The notes: a model not told the origin generated them from the sequence alone. Numbered from the stretch's first letter, positions 29,134-37,808 are shown. The stretch is DNA of 38,402 nucleotides from an uncultured Bacteroidales bacterium (GCA_944325435.1 CALVAC010000028.1:1-38402), one strand, 5' to 3'. Program-made: numbers and translations.

Positions 29134-29157
29134 GACGGATGTCCCCTATGGGATTAG

Positions 29158-31923
29158 TCAGAGCTGGAGGGACAGCACCAGAGATACATCATCTGCAAGC
29201 AGTTCGTTGACAGTGGTATGTGCGACATAGATGTCCGGCATGTTCAGAGGCGAATATATCACAGCCAGATCCTCGTCAGCAGAGAAATCATATTCCCTGT
29301 AGAGAGTAAGCCGGTATGAGCCTTCCGGAGAATCCGGATCCGCAGAGACGGAGAACGAGCCTATCCTCGTGCCATCTGCCTTTTCCAGGGCTATGAACGG
29401 GGCGGATGTGCCGAATGTGAACCCATCACGGTCTACAGTCACAGTGCCTGAAAGCAGAGAATTGGTCACGGTCACAGTCTCTTCCGAAAAAAGGACTCCT
29501 CCGGACACTTCTCTGATGGATACCGGACCTGCACTGACTATCTCGGATGTCTGCATCTCCAGGTCTATGACTCCACCCCGGAGGAGCTGCTCTGAAGACA
29601 GGGACAACAGGTATCCGTCATCAGACGGGACAAGCAAGTCTGCCGTCACAGAACCGGGAAGAGGTTCGAGACAGTCTGCAGATATGAGGAATTCCGAATG
29701 GAGCTGATCCGCGACATTGACACCAGACAGAGGGGCGAGAGTAATCCTCAGAGGCACACGCCTCCCTTCGCCGTACGGCAGGACAAGCGAGGGCGATGCC
29801 ATCTCCCCATCCATAAGGCAGAAATTGAACGCGTACTCTTCCGGAGCATTGCTTCTCGTGACAATGGCAGACTTATAGCAATGGCTGTAGTCAGGATTGT
29901 CGGCCTGGGCTGCCGCAAGCCGGACATAACCATCGCAGTCCGCCTGTACAGTTCTGAATGTCAATGTATAATATCCATCCGCCTCAGGGGTCCGGACATC
30001 ATAGTAATAATAGATACCCGCATCATCCCCGGACTGGAGTCCGCCCATTTCAGTGACTGGTTCAATGCTGCTGTCGGTGTACACTCTGAGCTTCGTCCCT
30101 TCAGGTACGCCGCCCTGCAAACGGAACCGCACATCGAACTCCTGCCCCTTCACCGGAGGGATGGACACGGTCTCCGAACCTGTCCCGTTGCTGAACAGTA
30201 TCTTCTGGTCCACATTCTGTGCCGGCACAGAAAAGATAGAGCGTCTGACGGTATTGAAATACGGGGCTTCGAGGAACCAGGCTCCATCATCCGGGAACCT
30301 GTCCGAAGCGGTGATGAAATCTACCCTGTGCGCCCCCGGGCTGTCGGCATAATAGACATACTTGTAGTTCCAGTCCTTTTCGACAGTCTCTCCATCAACA
30401 TTGAACACGGTCTCCTCGACCACGACATCCAGCTGCTGCGACGGGCTTGCATCGAACAGGTCGCACGAAATCTTGCATTCCACCGGCAGCAGGGACTGCG
30501 GATAGTCCTCCGGGATAGTGAACATAATGGACACGGCCTCCCCCTTGCGCTCGGCAATGGAGGTAGTCATCCAGATAGGAGAGAAATCGAAGTTGCGGAG
30601 GTAGATGATGTCTATATTGCGAAAATACTTGCCTGCCCGTATCCTCAATGTACCATACTGCGGAGTGTCTCCGAGTTCGTTCAGAGATATGGTCACAGAA
30701 CCGGCACCAGATGTCTCATCGTAGTCAAGGGCGAGATTCTCGTCAGCGATGCCTTCGTTGGACAGCCACTCCGCAGATATGTCCGAGAGAGTCCCGGCGG
30801 CAGACCCGTCAGATGCCATATATGAGAAATATATCTTCTCATCCGCACGGGCAGTATATATCCTTGTAGTCTCACCATCTATCGAAAGTCTTGTCGAACC
30901 ATCCCCTATCACAGGCAGTTCCTCATCTATGGAGACCCACACATTGTTCGCCGGAATCCCGTCGGCAGCCTCGGCAAATGTCATATATCCGAGAGAGGAC
31001 GGTATGCCGTTGAAACGGAATACATACCTGTGGTTGCGGATGATCCTGTACGGATTGCCGTCTTCATCGCATATCAGGAGCTTGTAGTACCTCCATGTGC
31101 TCCCACCGTCAAGAGATATGTTGAATATGGTATATATCTGGTCATCCGGACTGTTGTCATGCTCGAACACATACCTGAGCCCCCACTCGTTCATAACTAT
31201 CGTTTCCGTCGGATCCGTAGCCTTTACAGCCTCATCTCTGGCACAGAGGGTGACGTACGGCAGGTCGAGGGAAAATTCGAAAGGATCTGGGGAATCCGGA
31301 TTGTACGGGGCGACAGTTCCCCGTGCATATTTGTTGCATACGGCAAAGCCGTTAACCAGGATGTCATCCGAAGCGACAGTATACGTGATAGAAGCCTGGT
31401 TACGGTACATCCTGACCGGAGCGGAGGCCCCGGAAGCGAAGGCGGCCAGTTCATCCGCGGAACCGAAATGCTCATACCCCCAATAGACAAGTCTGCCTGA
31501 GGATGATGTGAACATAGTCATCACCTCTGCATCTGTCTTTCCGATATACTCGCTGTCATCTATGTCGGATGAATTGTAGTTGGCCACAAAATGGACATAC
31601 CTCACGGATGACACCACGCTTGCTGAAAACGACCCTGCCGAAGCCCCATCCGCACCTGCATCCCCGTGCACAAGCGACTGAGCCCTGACATGGCCGACAT
31701 ACTGGCGGTTCTCATCGAACAGGAAGAGCCAGAGCACCGATATTTCCTCCCCGTCCGGATCGACAGACCTCGTCTCGATGGTCTTCATTCCGTCCACAGC
31801 CACGGAAAACCTCATCTCCACAGTGTCACCAGGAAGCATTGCATCCGATGGTTCATCGAGACTGCATCCGGCTGCGGAGAAAAACAGCAGGACAACTGAA
31901 ATATATGAGAATAACCTGTTCAT
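29158..31923 (-). CDS. Large multi-domain fimbrial lipoprotein (FimE/Mfa5-position)
   Basis: A 921-residue predicted lipoprotein (lipobox AAGC, Cys20), last gene of the fimbrial operon. Residues ~35-335 have the layout of a fimbrillin-type protein: ISVLWLFLFDENRQYVG (61-77) is like the first-domain strand, and NHRYVFRFNGI (297-307) through VWVSID (328-333) is like the end of the second domain. Beyond this come several beta-rich segments: BACON- or Ig-like at about 345-445, then 446-560, 590-700 and 700-921. Such long C-terminal additions suggest a tip or adhesive subunit exposed outside the cell. No enzyme motif is seen. I start at the ATG at 31923, which gives a clean signal; an earlier ATG at 31950 would add nine residues. 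Confidence 0.85.
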   Translation of the reverse strand: MNRLFSYISVVLLFFSAAGCSLDEPSDAMLPGDTVEMRFSVAVDGMKTIETRSVDPDGEEISVLWLFLFDENRQYVGHVRAQSLVHGDAGADGASAGSFSASVVSSVRYVHFVANYNSSDIDDSEYIGKTDAEVMTMFTSSSGRLVYWGYEHFGSADELAAFASGASAPVRMYRNQASITYTVASDDILVNGFAVCNKYARGTVAPYNPDSPDPFEFSLDLPYVTLCARDEAVKATDPTETIVMNEWGLRYVFEHDNSPDDQIYTIFNISLDGGSTWRYYKLLICDEDGNPYRIIRNHRYVFRFNGIPSSLGYMTFAEAADGIPANNVWVSIDEELPVIGDGSTRLSIDGETTRIYTARADEKIYFSYMASDGSAAGTLSDISAEWLSNEGIADENLALDYDETSGAGSVTISLNELGDTPQYGTLRIRAGKYFRNIDIIYLRNFDFSPIWMTTSIAERKGEAVSIMFTIPEDYPQSLLPVECKISCDLFDASPSQQLDVVVEETVFNVDGETVEKDWNYKYVYYADSPGAHRVDFITASDRFPDDGAWFLEAPYFNTVRRSIFSVPAQNVDQKILFSNGTGSETVSIPPVKGQEFDVRFRLQGGVPEGTKLRVYTDSSIEPVTEMGGLQSGDDAGIYYYYDVRTPEADGYYTLTFRTVQADCDGYVRLAAAQADNPDYSHCYKSAIVTRSNAPEEYAFNFCLMDGEMASPSLVLPYGEGRRVPLRITLAPLSGVNVADQLHSEFLISADCLEPLPGSVTADLLVPSDDGYLLSLSSEQLLRGGVIDLEMQTSEIVSAGPVSIREVSGGVLFSEETVTVTNSLLSGTVTVDRDGFTFGTSAPFIALEKADGTRIGSFSVSADPDSPEGSYRLTLYREYDFSADEDLAVIYSPLNMPDIYVAHTTVNELLADDVSLVLSLQL

Positions 31924-31952
31924 TATATTATTTCCGTATTGCAGGAGCATAT

Positions 31953-34142
31953 CTATTCTTCCGGATCTCCGGGACTGTAGTTGCGGACACAGCGGACACG
32001 GGCTTCATCGGAACTTTCTACGGCCGGAGGCACCGTATCCGGCTGCAGGGTATCCATATAGACATTCCTCACAGCGGTCCAGTAATGTGTCTGGTTGGCT
32101 TCATCATCGGGCTCGAGTTCAGACTGCAGGATGTTGTCCATCGTGATGCCCTTGACATGCTCATCCTCCTGGTATCTCATTATTATCTGTATCTCGGCGG
32201 CAGTCGGAAGTCTCCAGTCGTCATAGAGTTTCCTGTTTCCGTCCTCATCCACACTGCTTCCGGCCTCGACATATTCCTTGCACAGGGTCTGCGCCGCTGA
32301 CCAGCTCATCGTGCTATTGTTGCCGAGCTGGGATGCAATCATGAACGATGGGGAGACCAGAGAATTGTTCTGGGAATCATCCGCATCCGCCACTTCCGGA
32401 TCATCGCTGTCCATTATCGGTCTTGCCAGGGTATAGTCTCCTGAGGTGGCGGTAATGGTGAGGTGGTACATCCTGTTGTTCGTAGCCGACCCTGCATCCC
32501 TGCAATAATTCACATCATTTTTGGAGTCATAGCTATAGTCAACCCTGTATATCATCCTGTCCGCTTCAAGATAGAACTTGGACTTCATATCCACTCCGTC
32601 ACCGATGTGCCCGTCCAGTCCATCCCTTATCTCCTGCGGCACAGGAGTGCCCGTATCATGTATCGAGGAAAAGCCGGATGGCCAGTCCCGTCCGTATGAC
32701 TCCAGATAGGAATAGAGTCCTGGAATCCCGGTTATGTATTCCAGAGGATACTGGATGACTGCCACATCCGCCGAACCGCCCTGGGCATTGGTCACCTTGA
32801 GGGAAATATACCTTACCGTCTTGTTGAGAGGTTCCCTGCTGGATATGGTGATTGCTCCTGAAAGTCCCGCATCCGGGATTGCGGATATGGACTCCTCCTC
32901 CATCTCCTGAGCGGACAGATGACGCACCGCCCCATCCTTGTCAATGAAATACGCATCTTCGACAGATACCGACACAGGGCTTGATGATGTGAATGTGAGA
33001 TCCGCATACCTGTCGGTACCACGCATAATGACCTCGTATTCATTGAGGATCAGGTAGGATGGATTCTCATCATTGACAGGAATCCCTGTGGTAGACCACG
33101 GTGCGACCTCGAAATCTATATCCTCAAGAAGCACAGGGTCATGGCTCTCCTGGGAACCTGCCATGCCTATCCTTGCCCGTATGTCATAGAAAGTATTGCT
33201 CTCTATACCGTATCCTTTCCCAACAGGACAGACAGGAATCCTGTACCAGTTGTCATTGACGGCCATACCATCCTGACCTCTGTATGGCAGATTCACATAA
33301 AGCATAGTCTCTGCCAGCACATCCTCCGCCCAGTTGTTCGGATATGAATAGAGTGTCACCTGCATCCCATCCCCTACGGCCAGATCTCCTCGCGAAGAAT
33401 TCTTCAGGGACGGAAGATATGAGGAGCCCGGTGCGACAGGCGTCATATCTGCATAATTCCTCAGTTCGACAGTCATAGCCGAAAAGTCATTGTCCTGTAT
33501 GAAACCGCTGCCATTATCCGCAAGGGTGACCGTCAGCCTTATCTTGGCGGCCAGACGGTCCAGCGCAAGCGGAAGCACGCAGTCAGGATTTTCCAGCTGG
33601 GGATTCCAGCCCGTCTTCTCTCCATACATAGTGAAGAGTTTGTCCGGATGCGTATCCGAGCCGTCCACTATCTCAGGATCCGAATCGATTATACCCATAA
33701 GGGCCGACAGGGAAGACACCCTTCCGAGGTCGGTCTCAAGTTCCTGAGTCAACGGGTCATCGTACGAATGGAGGTTGGCAATGGCACATACGTCATAGTC
33801 CGTACCTGACAGCATTGGAGACTGCTGCCATCTTCCGCCAATCAGCAGCCCCGTGCTGCTTCCATCATCTTCCAGGTCAGCCAGCCCGATATGGTAGTAG
33901 CACGGGACTCCTCCTGCATAGGCGATATTCCCCGTCTGCCCATCGAAAATGAAGATGTCGATATGGTCTACTATGCTCTCCCTCGTACCATCATCATTGC
34001 TGTTGCCTTTCGTGGACAGGGAGACATACAGGCCTTCTCCCGCCCCTTCCGATGGGATATCTACGGCTATTCCGGTACAGGATACCGCCACCGCCGTGAA
34101 AAGGGCAGCTGCAGAAGAATATATGATATGGGACATTTTCAT
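31953..34142 (-). CDS. Fimbrial lipoprotein with C-terminal DUF1566/C-type-lectin-like domain, candidate tip adhesin
   Basis: A 729-residue lipoprotein (signal ending AVSC, Cys22). Residues ~35-350 resemble a fimbrillin-type protein (VDHIDIFIFDGQTG at 58-71; the second domain ends near DFEVAPWS, 343-350). A beta-sandwich-like stretch at ~360-470 ends in VIQYPLEYITGIPGLYSY, a pattern I associate with DUF4906-like fimbrial proteins. The C terminus (~596-722) carries FMIASQLG, WSAAQTLCKEY (614-624), DWRLPTAAEIQII (642-654), THYWTAVR (685-692) and VRCVRNY (716-722), the pattern of DUF1566/Fib_succ_major domains with a C-type-lectin-like fold. Cys621 and Cys718 could pair. This suggests ligand binding at a pilus tip. 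It begins 4 nt after the previous gene. An ATG two codons in (34136) is an alternative start. Confidence 0.85.
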   Translation of the reverse strand: MKMSHIIYSSAAALFTAVAVSCTGIAVDIPSEGAGEGLYVSLSTKGNSNDDGTRESIVDHIDIFIFDGQTGNIAYAGGVPCYYHIGLADLEDDGSSTGLLIGGRWQQSPMLSGTDYDVCAIANLHSYDDPLTQELETDLGRVSSLSALMGIIDSDPEIVDGSDTHPDKLFTMYGEKTGWNPQLENPDCVLPLALDRLAAKIRLTVTLADNGSGFIQDNDFSAMTVELRNYADMTPVAPGSSYLPSLKNSSRGDLAVGDGMQVTLYSYPNNWAEDVLAETMLYVNLPYRGQDGMAVNDNWYRIPVCPVGKGYGIESNTFYDIRARIGMAGSQESHDPVLLEDIDFEVAPWSTTGIPVNDENPSYLILNEYEVIMRGTDRYADLTFTSSSPVSVSVEDAYFIDKDGAVRHLSAQEMEEESISAIPDAGLSGAITISSREPLNKTVRYISLKVTNAQGGSADVAVIQYPLEYITGIPGLYSYLESYGRDWPSGFSSIHDTGTPVPQEIRDGLDGHIGDGVDMKSKFYLEADRMIYRVDYSYDSKNDVNYCRDAGSATNNRMYHLTITATSGDYTLARPIMDSDDPEVADADDSQNNSLVSPSFMIASQLGNNSTMSWSAAQTLCKEYVEAGSSVDEDGNRKLYDDWRLPTAAEIQIIMRYQEDEHVKGITMDNILQSELEPDDEANQTHYWTAVRNVYMDTLQPDTVPPAVESSDEARVRCVRNYSPGDPEE

Positions 34143-34146
34143 TCGT

Positions 34147-35505
34147 CTAATTCAAGCTGTCATATTCAACCGTGCTTATCTGCCTTATCAGGATGCTGTC
34201 ATCGGTCCCGGGGAAACGTCCCTCCACATTGACAAGCTGGGGACCATCCAGTCCTTCGACTGTAAAATACAGTTCCGTACTCCATTCTTCACCGCTCCGG
34301 TATGTGAATCGCGGAGCAACAGTAAGGGTGACAGTCCCTTCAGCGGCATCATCCGTCCCTGTCCCGGAATATCCATCGACAAACCCGAAATGCACAGGGT
34401 CGCTCAGATGTGCCGTCCATCTTCTCCCGAGAGGGCTGGACATCATGAAACGGAACTGGACGAACCTCTCGCCCTGCTGGGTATCCGTACCGAGAGCCGT
34501 CACTATGCAGTCCGCCACGCCATCGCTGTCAAGGTCAGCCATCTTTATATTCTGTCCATCGAGACTGAAGAAGAAACTGTCGGAAAACTCTATCCCGGAC
34601 TCCACCGTGTTCCAGTCCGACACCGTCCAGGTCATCTCCAGTCCCCGGTACAGGTCAAGGCCTATGTTCAGTTGCGTATTCATACCGACAGAGGACAGGA
34701 CAGTTCCATCATCTGCTGTCAACGCACTGTCATACCGCGTCCCGTTCCAGTCCGCAGATATACTGTATCCGCCTGCTGCAGCCGATGTCGGATAGACATA
34801 GCTGACAATCTCCACACTGGAATATGCAGGTATGGAAGCCGTCCGGCTGTCGGGAATCTCAAGGGAGGAACCTGTTCCCGGCACATATCCTCCGTCAGGG
34901 AAAAGAGGGACGGATTCTCCGGCAATGCCGCTTATCGCAAGCCCGGACAGGCTCTGCGGCGAAGCCGTCATATTGTCTATCTGTACACATACTTTTGCAA
35001 CAATATGCTCCAGAGACATTGTCAGCCTCATCATATCATCGCCTGTGACTGCCACATTCTCAAGCCGGCAGCTTGCCGGGACACCGGAAGAGAAGCTGTC
35101 AGGATCAGTGCGGACAGTGCATGAGGAAATCCAGGAGACATCAGTCATCCCATCCAGTCCAGCCAACCCGAGGCTGCCCTCGTTTGCAATGGCGTAGAAA
35201 TCATAGACTCCTACAGGGATCTCGGAAAATGTCACCGTGACGCTCTCCTCCTCGCGGGAAAGGGCGCGACTGTAATTGTACAGCAGCCTGCCTGTCGTCC
35301 TGTCAGCTATCAGAATCCTCAGATGGCTGATCAGTTCCCCCTCCGAGAAAGTCCCTGTCGCCTCCGCACCAGACCTGGTCCTGAATGTCAGGGACACCAT
35401 CCCGGTACGCTCCGGCACATCCCTGACTCCAGAGCAGGAGATAATGCAAAGTGACAGCGCCAAGACCGCTGCCTTTGTCAGATATGTGCATATCCAGTTC
35501 ATCAT
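34147..35505 (-). CDS. Fimbrial accessory lipoprotein with extra C-terminal domain bearing a DxDxDGxxD loop (FimC/Mfa3-position)
   Basis: A 452-residue lipoprotein (lipobox ISC, Cys24). Residues ~30-298 look like a two-domain fimbrillin fold: an N-terminal strand with SHLRILIADRTTGRLLYNY (60-78), and a closing strand MTWTVSDW (291-298) like the C terminus of FimA/Mfa1-type pilins. A further 150 residues follow, containing DLDSDGVAD at 324-332, which has the spacing of a calcium-binding loop (acidic residues 324, 326, 328 and 332). The start at 35505 overlaps the preceding stop as ATGA, so translation is coupled; ATGs at 35502 and 35511 are alternatives. The third position in the operon matches FimC and Mfa3, but sequence identity to them was not tested. 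Confidence 0.83.
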   Translation of the reverse strand: MMNWICTYLTKAAVLALSLCIISCSGVRDVPERTGMVSLTFRTRSGAEATGTFSEGELISHLRILIADRTTGRLLYNYSRALSREEESVTVTFSEIPVGVYDFYAIANEGSLGLAGLDGMTDVSWISSCTVRTDPDSFSSGVPASCRLENVAVTGDDMMRLTMSLEHIVAKVCVQIDNMTASPQSLSGLAISGIAGESVPLFPDGGYVPGTGSSLEIPDSRTASIPAYSSVEIVSYVYPTSAAAGGYSISADWNGTRYDSALTADDGTVLSSVGMNTQLNIGLDLYRGLEMTWTVSDWNTVESGIEFSDSFFFSLDGQNIKMADLDSDGVADCIVTALGTDTQQGERFVQFRFMMSSPLGRRWTAHLSDPVHFGFVDGYSGTGTDDAAEGTVTLTVAPRFTYRSGEEWSTELYFTVEGLDGPQLVNVEGRFPGTDDSILIRQISTVEYDSLN

Positions 35506-36434
35506 TCCCATTCCGTAGTCACATCTTCAAGATACCATTGCGGTGGAGTGACAGTCACAGCCACCTCCGAGAAATTCACCTCTATAGGCAACAGAGCCTC
35601 CTGCCTTGTGAGATCTATCTTGCCTGCATTCTCCGCCAGATATTCCAGGATACTTTTCTCGATGACCACATTGCCATCCCCATCGGTCATTTTCAGGACA
35701 TGGTTGCACAGTGCCTCCTCTATATCCTCCCCGTTGTCCATCCTGAACAGAGCAAGATTCCTGGACAGCCATTTGCCTGTCTCTGCATCGTATTCCATTT
35801 CCGGATAGCACTCGTGAAGCTCCCCGTATGCCACCCTGTTGTTGAAATCGACTTTCGAGTTGCTCTCCGATATGCTCAAGGTATAGTCTCCCGCCGCCCT
35901 TGTACCAAGCCGGGCATGAAGGCCTGTGACCTCTACGGACACATCTATATGAGCACTGTACATCCGGACAGTGCTTCTTGAAGTGTACCGGCTGTCGGAT
36001 ATCTCGAGCGAAGCAGACCCGAGATAGTTGTGGTCCTGTCCGTGCACAGTCCCCCCTCTTGCGGATTCAGGACTCGCAATGAACATCCTCTCCGGATCTC
36101 CGGTATTCAGGCCGAAGACAAGAGTCTTCTCCAGAGGATTGCCCACAGCATAGAGAGCGTACCTGCCTTCCTGCAACCTGAAGAAGGCGGATCCCCCTGA
36201 CGAATGGAGGTCTGTGCCGCCATAACCGACGGTCATGATATGGGTCCCCTCTTCATCGAAGACATACAGGTCAATAGAGCCTATGTACTCTGTCAGATGT
36301 TCCTGCCCGTCGTCAGCAGTATAGGAAAAATTGACAATGACATTGTTGCAATGGTCAGTATTATCCCGAATGCAGCCACCCATCAATATGGCAGCTGCCC
36401 AGGTTGTCACCAATATTACAAGCAATCTTTTCAT
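35502..36434 (-). CDS. FimB/Mfa2-family fimbrial anchor lipoprotein
   Basis: A 310-residue lipoprotein (lipobox MGGC, Cys21) that I assign to the FimB/Mfa2 family (PF08842-like). The mature N terminus has a Cys-containing segment DNTDHCNNVIVNFSYTADDG, then EYIGSIDLYVFDEEGTHI (49-66), and the C terminus closes with PPQWYLEDVTTEWE, both patterns I know from this family. Mfa2 and FimB anchor the fimbrial shaft to the outer membrane and limit its length in Porphyromonas gingivalis; I infer the same role. Its position directly after the major pilin is the same. A TTG two codons upstream is not used because the ATG at 36434 gives a clean basic signal start. It overlaps the next gene by 4 nt. Confidence 0.9.
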   Translation of the reverse strand: MKRLLVILVTTWAAAILMGGCIRDNTDHCNNVIVNFSYTADDGQEHLTEYIGSIDLYVFDEEGTHIMTVGYGGTDLHSSGGSAFFRLQEGRYALYAVGNPLEKTLVFGLNTGDPERMFIASPESARGGTVHGQDHNYLGSASLEISDSRYTSRSTVRMYSAHIDVSVEVTGLHARLGTRAAGDYTLSISESNSKVDFNNRVAYGELHECYPEMEYDAETGKWLSRNLALFRMDNGEDIEEALCNHVLKMTDGDGNVVIEKSILEYLAENAGKIDLTRQEALLPIEVNFSEVAVTVTPPQWYLEDVTTEWE

Positions 36435-36452
36435 TGCCAAGGTTCAAAGAGA

Positions 36453-36479
36453 TCCGGTCCGCAAGATTCACGGACCGGA
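36453..36479 (-). promoter_or_regulatory. GC-rich hairpin between major pilin and anchor genes
   Basis: TCCGGTCCG (36453-36461) and CGGACCGGA (36471-36479) form a perfect 9-bp stem with a 9-nt loop. It lies 14 nt after the pilin stop and 18 nt before the anchor start. On the transcribed strand it is followed by TCTCTTTG, a weak U-tract only. It could be a leaky terminator or a 3'-end stabiliser that raises pilin over anchor levels. Confidence 0.6.
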
Positions 36480-36493
36480 GATAAATTCCCGGT

Positions 36494-37600
36494 TCAGTTA
36501 CCGCCTACCCAGTCGACCGAAATATTCTGCAGAGACCATTCCGCCATCACCACAGTGACTTCCACAGCATACTGCTCCTCTCCGGATTCGCTGCCCTGGA
36601 TATTGTCATCTATAAGGGATGCATCGGTTATCCTGTATATGCATCCAGGCTCAAACCTGGTAATCTCCGCGCCTTCGGCGGTCTTGTATCTGGAGACTAT
36701 CGCATATCGAGGATTCGTGAAAGGCTTTGCAGGATCAGATGATACCGCTCCGGTGAAATAAATCTTCAGCTTAGGGAGATACTCCGAGCCATCCTGCTCT
36801 GACGGATAGAAATTGTATCCGTATGCCTGTCCATCTGCCGGCCATACCGTGCCTGCTCCCGTGCCGATGAACACATTGTCAGAAGAGATTGCATCACAGA
36901 GCACCGGATATTCAGGGTCGCCTGAGTTTGCGGCCATATCATAGTCGCTACGCACTGCAGCACCAGGTGTAAGATAGATGTTGTCGAGATATACTCCACT
37001 GATATTCAAGGCAGAAAATTCACACACATCGTCAACTCCGGCATGGGCCTTGTGACTGATGCCGGACACCTCGATACGTGCAACAGGAATCTCGAGCTGC
37101 ACTGTCGCAGTGTATCTGATATATGATTCGCTGTTGGCCGGATTCATGATCTCTCCGTTCTGTGCAAACTGGTCAGAACTGCCATACGCAGGAATGGAGG
37201 CAGGAAGAGCCTGCATTGCAGGAGATGCCGCCACGATGGACACTTCATCCGAAAGAAGGTCTCCTCCGTTGATCCACGCCTCTATCAGCTTAGGTTCGGT
37301 GATGTCATAGAAGACGGCTGTACCATACCCCTGGGAATATGTGAGTTCCGCTGTCTGTGTCTGGTCCGATGCAGCCCCGTAGGTCAGTTTCAGGCTGATT
37401 GTGGATGTGATTTCCACATTGTCTTCCGTCGATTCCGGATTCATCGCTTTGGAAAACACGGGTTCAGGAAGAGCGACGGTGACCTCCAGCATTGCCGGTC
37501 CGTCCGGAGTGTCCGTCCCTGTACCGGAAGTCTCTTTCTGGCATCCAGCCAGCATTGCTGCCGCCCCTGCAAGGGCAGCGATGTACTTGATAGATTTCAT
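36494..37600 (-). CDS. Fimbrillin-type major pilin (FimA/Mfa1-like) lipoprotein
   Basis: A 368-residue predicted pilin precursor, exported as a lipoprotein with a perfect LAGC lipobox (Cys20). After a low-complexity linker, the first beta domain starts at MLEVTVALPEPVFSKAM (37-53). A second domain ends in VEVTVVMAEWSLQNISVDWVGGN-like C-terminal strands (split here: VEVTVVMAEWS, then LQNISVDW). In type V pili a surface protease trims the N terminus after a basic residue so the C-terminal strand of a neighbour can be donated; Lys51 is a possible cut site, which is inference. First in the operon and the shortest after the anchor, it fits the shaft subunit. The ATG at 37600 is preferred over 37618 and 37678, since the predicted transcript starts near 37622. 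Confidence 0.85.
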   Translation of the reverse strand: MKSIKYIAALAGAAAMLAGCQKETSGTGTDTPDGPAMLEVTVALPEPVFSKAMNPESTEDNVEITSTISLKLTYGAASDQTQTAELTYSQGYGTAVFYDITEPKLIEAWINGGDLLSDEVSIVAASPAMQALPASIPAYGSSDQFAQNGEIMNPANSESYIRYTATVQLEIPVARIEVSGISHKAHAGVDDVCEFSALNISGVYLDNIYLTPGAAVRSDYDMAANSGDPEYPVLCDAISSDNVFIGTGAGTVWPADGQAYGYNFYPSEQDGSEYLPKLKIYFTGAVSSDPAKPFTNPRYAIVSRYKTAEGAEITRFEPGCIYRITDASLIDDNIQGSESGEEQYAVEVTVVMAEWSLQNISVDWVGGN

Positions 37601-37626
37601 AGTATGAAGTATTTTCATTTTGCGGG

Positions 37627-37634
37627 CAAAAATA
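37627..37634 (-). promoter_or_regulatory. -7 box of the fimbrial operon promoter
   Basis: On the minus strand this reads TATTTTTG, matching TAnnTTTG. The pilin ATG at 37600 lies 26 nt downstream, leaving a leader of about 20 nt. No good TTTG is found 19 nt upstream; the region there is rich in TTTC. Confidence 0.5.
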
Positions 37635-37772
37635 TGCATTATGAAAGAAAGAAACATAGACTTATTCTCGTTTTTCATTAAAATATTGTCCGAATGCCGT
37701 CCATCCGATCCTGACTTTAGAGAATATCCATTCCAAATTCAAATTTCAGAAAATATACACCGGGTGCACGCC

Positions 37773-37808
37773 GTTCCCTGAAATTGACCTTTCCTATTTC
37801 AAGGGAAC
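37773..37808. repeat. Imperfect inverted repeat upstream of the fimbrial operon
   Basis: GTTCCCTGAAAT (37773-37784) is the inverse of ATTTCAAGGGAAC (37796-37808) apart from one extra base, with an 11-nt loop. Part of the left side recurs directly: GACCTTTCC occurs at 37786-37794 and 37831-37839, the second followed by CTGAAG. It lies in a 262-bp stretch (37601-37862) without a convincing gene. No T run follows on either strand, so it is not a plain terminator. Confidence 0.5.

Noticed and set aside
29142..29153. Small hairpin TCCC-CTAT-GGGA between copA and the fimbrial operon
   Set aside because: A 4-bp stem with no T run is too weak to call a terminator.
33949..35124. 391-codon + strand open frame across the fimbrial genes, and a similar one at 29698-30825
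   Set aside because: Both are antisense to fimbrial lipoprotein genes with signal peptides and coupled starts. They have no signal, motif or promoter of their own.
37773..37808. Possible invertible (phase-variable) promoter of the fimbrial operon
   Set aside because: The two arms are only 11 nt apart, so no promoter can lie between them, and no recombinase gene is nearby. It is kept only as an inverted repeat.
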